DNA of 43,653 nucleotides from Bdellovibrio sp. ArHS. Lineage in GTDB: Bacteria > Bdellovibrionota > Bdellovibrionia > Bdellovibrionales > Bdellovibrionaceae. The translations under genes were made by a program, and so were the position numbers. Each line of letters starts with the position of its first letter. Within the stretch, counting starts at the first letter, position 1. Location of the stretch: assembly GCF_000786105.1 (NCBI RefSeq), contig NZ_JTEV01000017.1:1-43653 (forward strand), read 5' to 3'. Below the pieces are notes generated by a model, which did not search any database, was not told where the DNA came from, and was given only the letters and a program-made list of their open reading frames with translations. Of the stretch, positions 40,985 to 43,653 are shown one piece after another.

Positions 40985-41491
40985 ATGAGCCATTCCCTAC
41001 AAGATGAATTCAAGCTTCACAAAGATTTATCTCCCGAGGGAGCGGCTTTTCTAGCGGAACTGGAAAGAAATATTGCTCAAGATCTTTGGCAGAGCGCCGG
41101 AGGAATCTGGAGCCGTGAATCCACAGAAAAGTTCAGAAAAGCTGCTATGCAAAAGCTGGCTGGCGAAGTCCAAGGAAAGACGCAGGCTGATTTTCAAGCA
41201 GCCTGGGTTGCGGTAATTCGGGATTTTCATCTGGCGCACTGGGGTGAGAAAAGACTCCAAAAAAAAGAAAAGAAACCCGAGACCCAGGAAGATCGCGTTT
41301 TCTGGGAGATGTTTTCCTATATTTGGATTCTACTTCAGGCGACCTTTGTCACGAAAACAGCGATTTTCTATTTTGGAATTAAGTCCGCACAGGATGATAC
41401 AGCAGAAGGCCGCGTGTACGTGATTCTGGCCATTGCCTTTTCATTTATTTCTTTAGGTTGGTTCGCGTATCGTAAATCGAAAAAGAAATAA
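40985..41491 (+). CDS. Small membrane protein with cytosolic helical domain
   Basis: 168 residues. Residues 1-105 are charged and helical with no signal peptide. Two hydrophobic segments follow (about 109-131 and 143-161), a helical hairpin that places the tail Y-R-K-S-K-K-K in the cytosol. The family is not recognised. No clear Shine-Dalgarno precedes the ATG. It starts 45 bp after the L,D-transpeptidase on the same strand and ends in a terminator, so the two may form a unit. An inner-membrane partner role is only positional inference. Confidence 0.65.
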   Translation: MSHSLQDEFKLHKDLSPEGAAFLAELERNIAQDLWQSAGGIWSRESTEKFRKAAMQKLAGEVQGKTQADFQAAWVAVIRDFHLAHWGEKRLQKKEKKPETQEDRVFWEMFSYIWILLQATFVTKTAIFYFGIKSAQDDTAEGRVYVILAIAFSFISLGWFAYRKSKKK

Positions 41492-41510
41492 AAAGCGATG
41501 CAATTTTAAA

Positions 41511-41540
41511 AAAAAAGGCCGGGGATACCGGCCTTTTCTA
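41511..41540. terminator. Bidirectional terminator between convergent genes
   Basis: AAAAGGCCGG (41513-41522) and CCGGCCTTTT (41528-41537) form a 10-bp perfect stem with a 5-nt loop. It serves the rightward membrane protein gene and the large leftward gene ending at 41559. Confidence 0.9.
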
Positions 41541-41558
41541 TTTCTATGATGCAGATTC

Positions 41559-43653
41559 TTACGGAGCTACTGGAGCACCAAAGGATGGAAGAGTAGAAAC
41601 CCCGCCACTTGCGTTAGTGCCAGCGCGCGCTGGAAGACTGATCAATGGATTTTGCACGAATGTCTTCACGTATTTTCCAGGAACGCCTGTTGTCGTCAAC
41701 TGGATGTTGTAAGAAGACAAGTAAGTGTTGTTGATAGAGTAGTTCATTTGCACATCTGAACCAGCAAGCTCAAGAACAGTTTGGAACAAGAAAGGATTCT
41801 TCAACATAGCTTTACCGAAATCGGCATAAGCCATCACGAAGCCCTTATCGTAAGACTGACGGTAGTGATATTCCATCACGTTGATAGCTTGGAACATGTC
41901 TGCCGCAGCACTGCGAGTTTCGCCTTCGATACGGCTTTCGCAGTTGTCGTTCTCTTGTTCAGAAGAAAAACAGATTTCATAGGGATCTGCTTTAGAAACG
42001 AAGTAAGCACGAGATTTCTTAGTCGCAAGAGCACGTACTTCATTCGCAGAAAGAGACGTAAAGCGTTTGATCAAACGGAATGTTTGTTCTTCATTCAACG
42101 TTACTTGGAAGCTCACCTTTGAATATTGAAGGTCTTTTAGCGATGGCACGTTGATAGACAATTCGCGGACCAGACCCGTTTTTCTGATAAGACCTTTAAC
42201 TGCTGAACGGATGTCGCCATGGCTTGAAGAATCATCATCAGAAGTCCAAGTATACTGACCGAAAACACCTTTAGTAAGAGGACGGTTTGCGAAGTCAGTG
42301 ACTTTAAAGATACCGCCGTAGAAGGCCTCAGTTGTTGCGCTATGAGTATTCCATAGGCGAGAACGTTTTTCCTTCAAGTAGATACCGTATTGAACAGTGG
42401 ACTTCGTGTTGTCATAGAACGCCTGGGTATTTGAAATGTCGTATGTTTTACCCGCTGACCAACTATTGTAAGCCAAGATAGGGATACCGAAGTAGAAGTT
42501 GTTCATTCTGCCGACTTGTTTATGCGTCAGTTTTTCGTACTTCTTCACAGAAGCAATATTCTTTTCGGCTAACTGTTGGATCGCTGCAACGTTACCTTTG
42601 ACAAGGTCGTTGAATGCCTTAGCTCCAGTCGTGTCATTGAAGTTAATAAGGAATGACATACCTTGATCAACTTGCTTGAACTTGCTTGTGCTCAAAGTCG
42701 CTAAGGAAGCTGAAGTCTGAACTGAGAACGTATTAACGTTAATATCAGTCAAACGGACGTACACACTGTTTTGATCCACTTTCTCAACATAAGTTTGGAA
42801 AGAACCTTGCGCTACATAAGAGTTGCCCAATCCCGCAATTGCGGCACCGATGCTTGAAGAGAAGATCACGCCACCATTTGACGCATAAGTAACGGAATCA
42901 CCAGGAGCCCAAGTGTTCAACTCGCTGGCTTTTTGCGGCACAGTCAAAGCTTTAAGTTCGTACGCCTGTTGAAGCGTTTTTGCGGAACGCACAGACACCA
43001 CATCGCGACCCGCATAAGGGATCAAACCGACAGACGCCCATAGAGCTTTTTGCAGGCCCGTGGCATTTTCGAAATAGAAAAGAATGTTGGCGCCTAAGCC
43101 ACCCGCAAGAGTCGAGAATTTAGTGACTTGGAAACCACCTGCATAGTCACCGTAAACCATGGTGTCCAAAACAGGGTTGTAGTTTGCAACTGTGTTCGGT
43201 TTAGCCTTAGTTGCATCGTATTGAGTTAGATTTACGATCTGAGTGCCGAAGTCAAAGTTCAAGAAGAAAGCAGGAAGCAATTTTGCTTTTAGCTTTTTCT
43301 TAGCTTCTTCTTTTTGAGCTGGAGGCTGATTGGTTTCACCACCGTTATCGCCGCCGTCGTCATCGCCATTGGAATTACCATCGGCATTTCCGTCTCCGTT
43401 GCCATTCGAGTTTCCATCGCTATTGCCGTTGGAGTTACCGTCCGAATTTCCATTTGAGTTGCCGTCAGAGTTTCCATTGGAGTTACCATCAGAGTTTCCG
43501 TTGGAGTTCCCGTTAGAGTTTCCGTTGGAGTTACCATCAGAGTGTCCATTGGAATTGCCATTGGAGTTTCCGTTGGAATTGCCATTGGAGTTACCGTTGG
43601 AGTTTCCGTTAGAGTTTCCATTGGAGTTTCCATTGGAGTTTCCATTGGAGTTT
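41559..43653 (-). CDS. Large secreted protein with Asn-Ser-Asn-Gly repeat region (5' end outside window)
   Basis: Partial: the frame stays open to the right edge, giving about 697 residues without the start. In protein order the window shows about 23 tetrapeptides of the form N-S-N-G or N-S-D-G, an Asp/Gly-rich stretch (N-S-N-G-D-D-D-G-G-D-N-G-G), a Lys/Glu segment (Q-K-E-E-A-K-K-K-L-K-A-K) and then about 575 residues of globular, beta-rich sequence from L-P-A-F-F-L-N-F. The first ATG-free 'start' at 43280 is a TTG (Leu) inside the frame and is not real. No known domain was recognised. The C-terminus is Gly/Pro/Ala-rich (ending S-F-G-A-P-V-A-P). The repeat resembles an extended surface linker that may bind calcium; this and surface exposure are inference. 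Confidence 0.75.
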   Translation of the reverse strand, partial: NSNGNSNGNSNGNSNGNSNGNSNGNSNGNSNGNSNGHSDGNSNGNSNGNSNGNSDGNSNGNSDGNSNGNSDGNSNGNSDGNSNGNGDGNADGNSNGDDDGGDNGGETNQPPAQKEEAKKKLKAKLLPAFFLNFDFGTQIVNLTQYDATKAKPNTVANYNPVLDTMVYGDYAGGFQVTKFSTLAGGLGANILFYFENATGLQKALWASVGLIPYAGRDVVSVRSAKTLQQAYELKALTVPQKASELNTWAPGDSVTYASNGGVIFSSSIGAAIAGLGNSYVAQGSFQTYVEKVDQNSVYVRLTDINVNTFSVQTSASLATLSTSKFKQVDQGMSFLINFNDTTGAKAFNDLVKGNVAAIQQLAEKNIASVKKYEKLTHKQVGRMNNFYFGIPILAYNSWSAGKTYDISNTQAFYDNTKSTVQYGIYLKEKRSRLWNTHSATTEAFYGGIFKVTDFANRPLTKGVFGQYTWTSDDDSSSHGDIRSAVKGLIRKTGLVRELSINVPSLKDLQYSKVSFQVTLNEEQTFRLIKRFTSLSANEVRALATKKSRAYFVSKADPYEICFSSEQENDNCESRIEGETRSAAADMFQAINVMEYHYRQSYDKGFVMAYADFGKAMLKNPFLFQTVLELAGSDVQMNYSINNTYLSSYNIQLTTTGVPGKYVKTFVQNPLISLPARAGTNASGGVSTLPSFGAPVAP
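43369..43653. repeat. 12-bp tandem repeat encoding N-S-N-G / N-S-D-G
   Basis: About 23 imperfect 12-bp units (plus-strand forms such as TTTCCATTGGAG) run to the window edge, in frame with the leftward gene. Third-base differences between units are common, so the array is not brand new, but runs of near-identical units at the right end could change copy number without frameshift. Confidence 0.85.

Noticed and set aside
43289-43645. Met-Glu-Thr-Pro repeat ORF on the minus strand
   Set aside because: It is a shifted frame of the 12-bp repeat; the frame that stays open into the large downstream domain encodes N-S-N-G.
43369-43653. CRISPR-like regular repeats
   Set aside because: The units are 12 bp, contiguous, in frame and without spacers, so this is a coding tandem repeat.

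Overview
The window looks like chromosomal DNA from a Bdellovibrio-like predatory bacterium (Bdellovibrionota). The assignment is an inference from content, not a database match. The clues are a flagellin with a long leader, a very high density of small secreted proteins, lipoproteins and outer-membrane barrels, several peptidoglycan-active enzymes (SLT lytic transglycosylase, YiiX-type NlpC/P60 lipoprotein, L,D-transpeptidase), an NtrY/NtrX-type system and a lysine-rich histone-H1-like protein. Coding density is high, genes sit on both strands, and many genes end in short GC-rich hairpin-plus-T terminators. I saw no tRNA, rRNA, CRISPR array, insertion sequence or prophage.

Layout. 1-1550: three small secreted proteins, one an ASH-like Ig-fold. 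1553-4186: RNA 2',3'-cyclic phosphodiesterase (thpR), a TerC-family membrane protein and a divergent NhaR-like LysR regulator. 4181-7645: secreted lytic transglycosylase plus partner, divergent from a YiiX-like lipoprotein. 7692-9470: a desaturase with a coiled-coil tail and a beta-barrel. 9596-12051: an unknown protein translationally coupled to recO, facing a Xer recombinase. 12237-14316: a stand-alone sigma-54 activator and a secreted coiled-coil protein. 14374-20382: tetR / tolC - RND pump - marR, with no membrane fusion protein gene. 20422-23784: small secreted protein, kynureninase-like PLP enzyme, H1-like protein with an acidic tail, lipoprotein. 24112-25695: flagellin with a leader of about 300 nt, and a small four-Cys protein. 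25758-29328: clpB, a DUF2127 protein and a barrel. 29628-30803: a secreted protein. 31031-38441: ribE-ribBA-ribH-ntrY-ntrX-proS, tightly packed. 38496-41491: two envelope proteins, an L,D-transpeptidase and a small membrane protein. 41559 to the right edge: a large secreted protein with an Asn-Ser-Asn-Gly tandem repeat, its 5' end outside the window.

How it fits together. The riboflavin genes overlap by single bases and lie close to the two-component pair, so flavin synthesis, signalling and proS may share transcripts. The response regulator has lost key residues for ATP use and sigma-54 contact, while the separate AAA+ protein at 12237 keeps them. The most promising unexplained signals are the ribE leader, where one element can pair either with a decoy or with the ribE Shine-Dalgarno; the flagellin leader with two mini-ORFs behind strong Shine-Dalgarno sequences; the charge-bipolar H1-like protein; the lysine tail on lumazine synthase; and a GTGTCTCA motif recurring in three intergenic regions.
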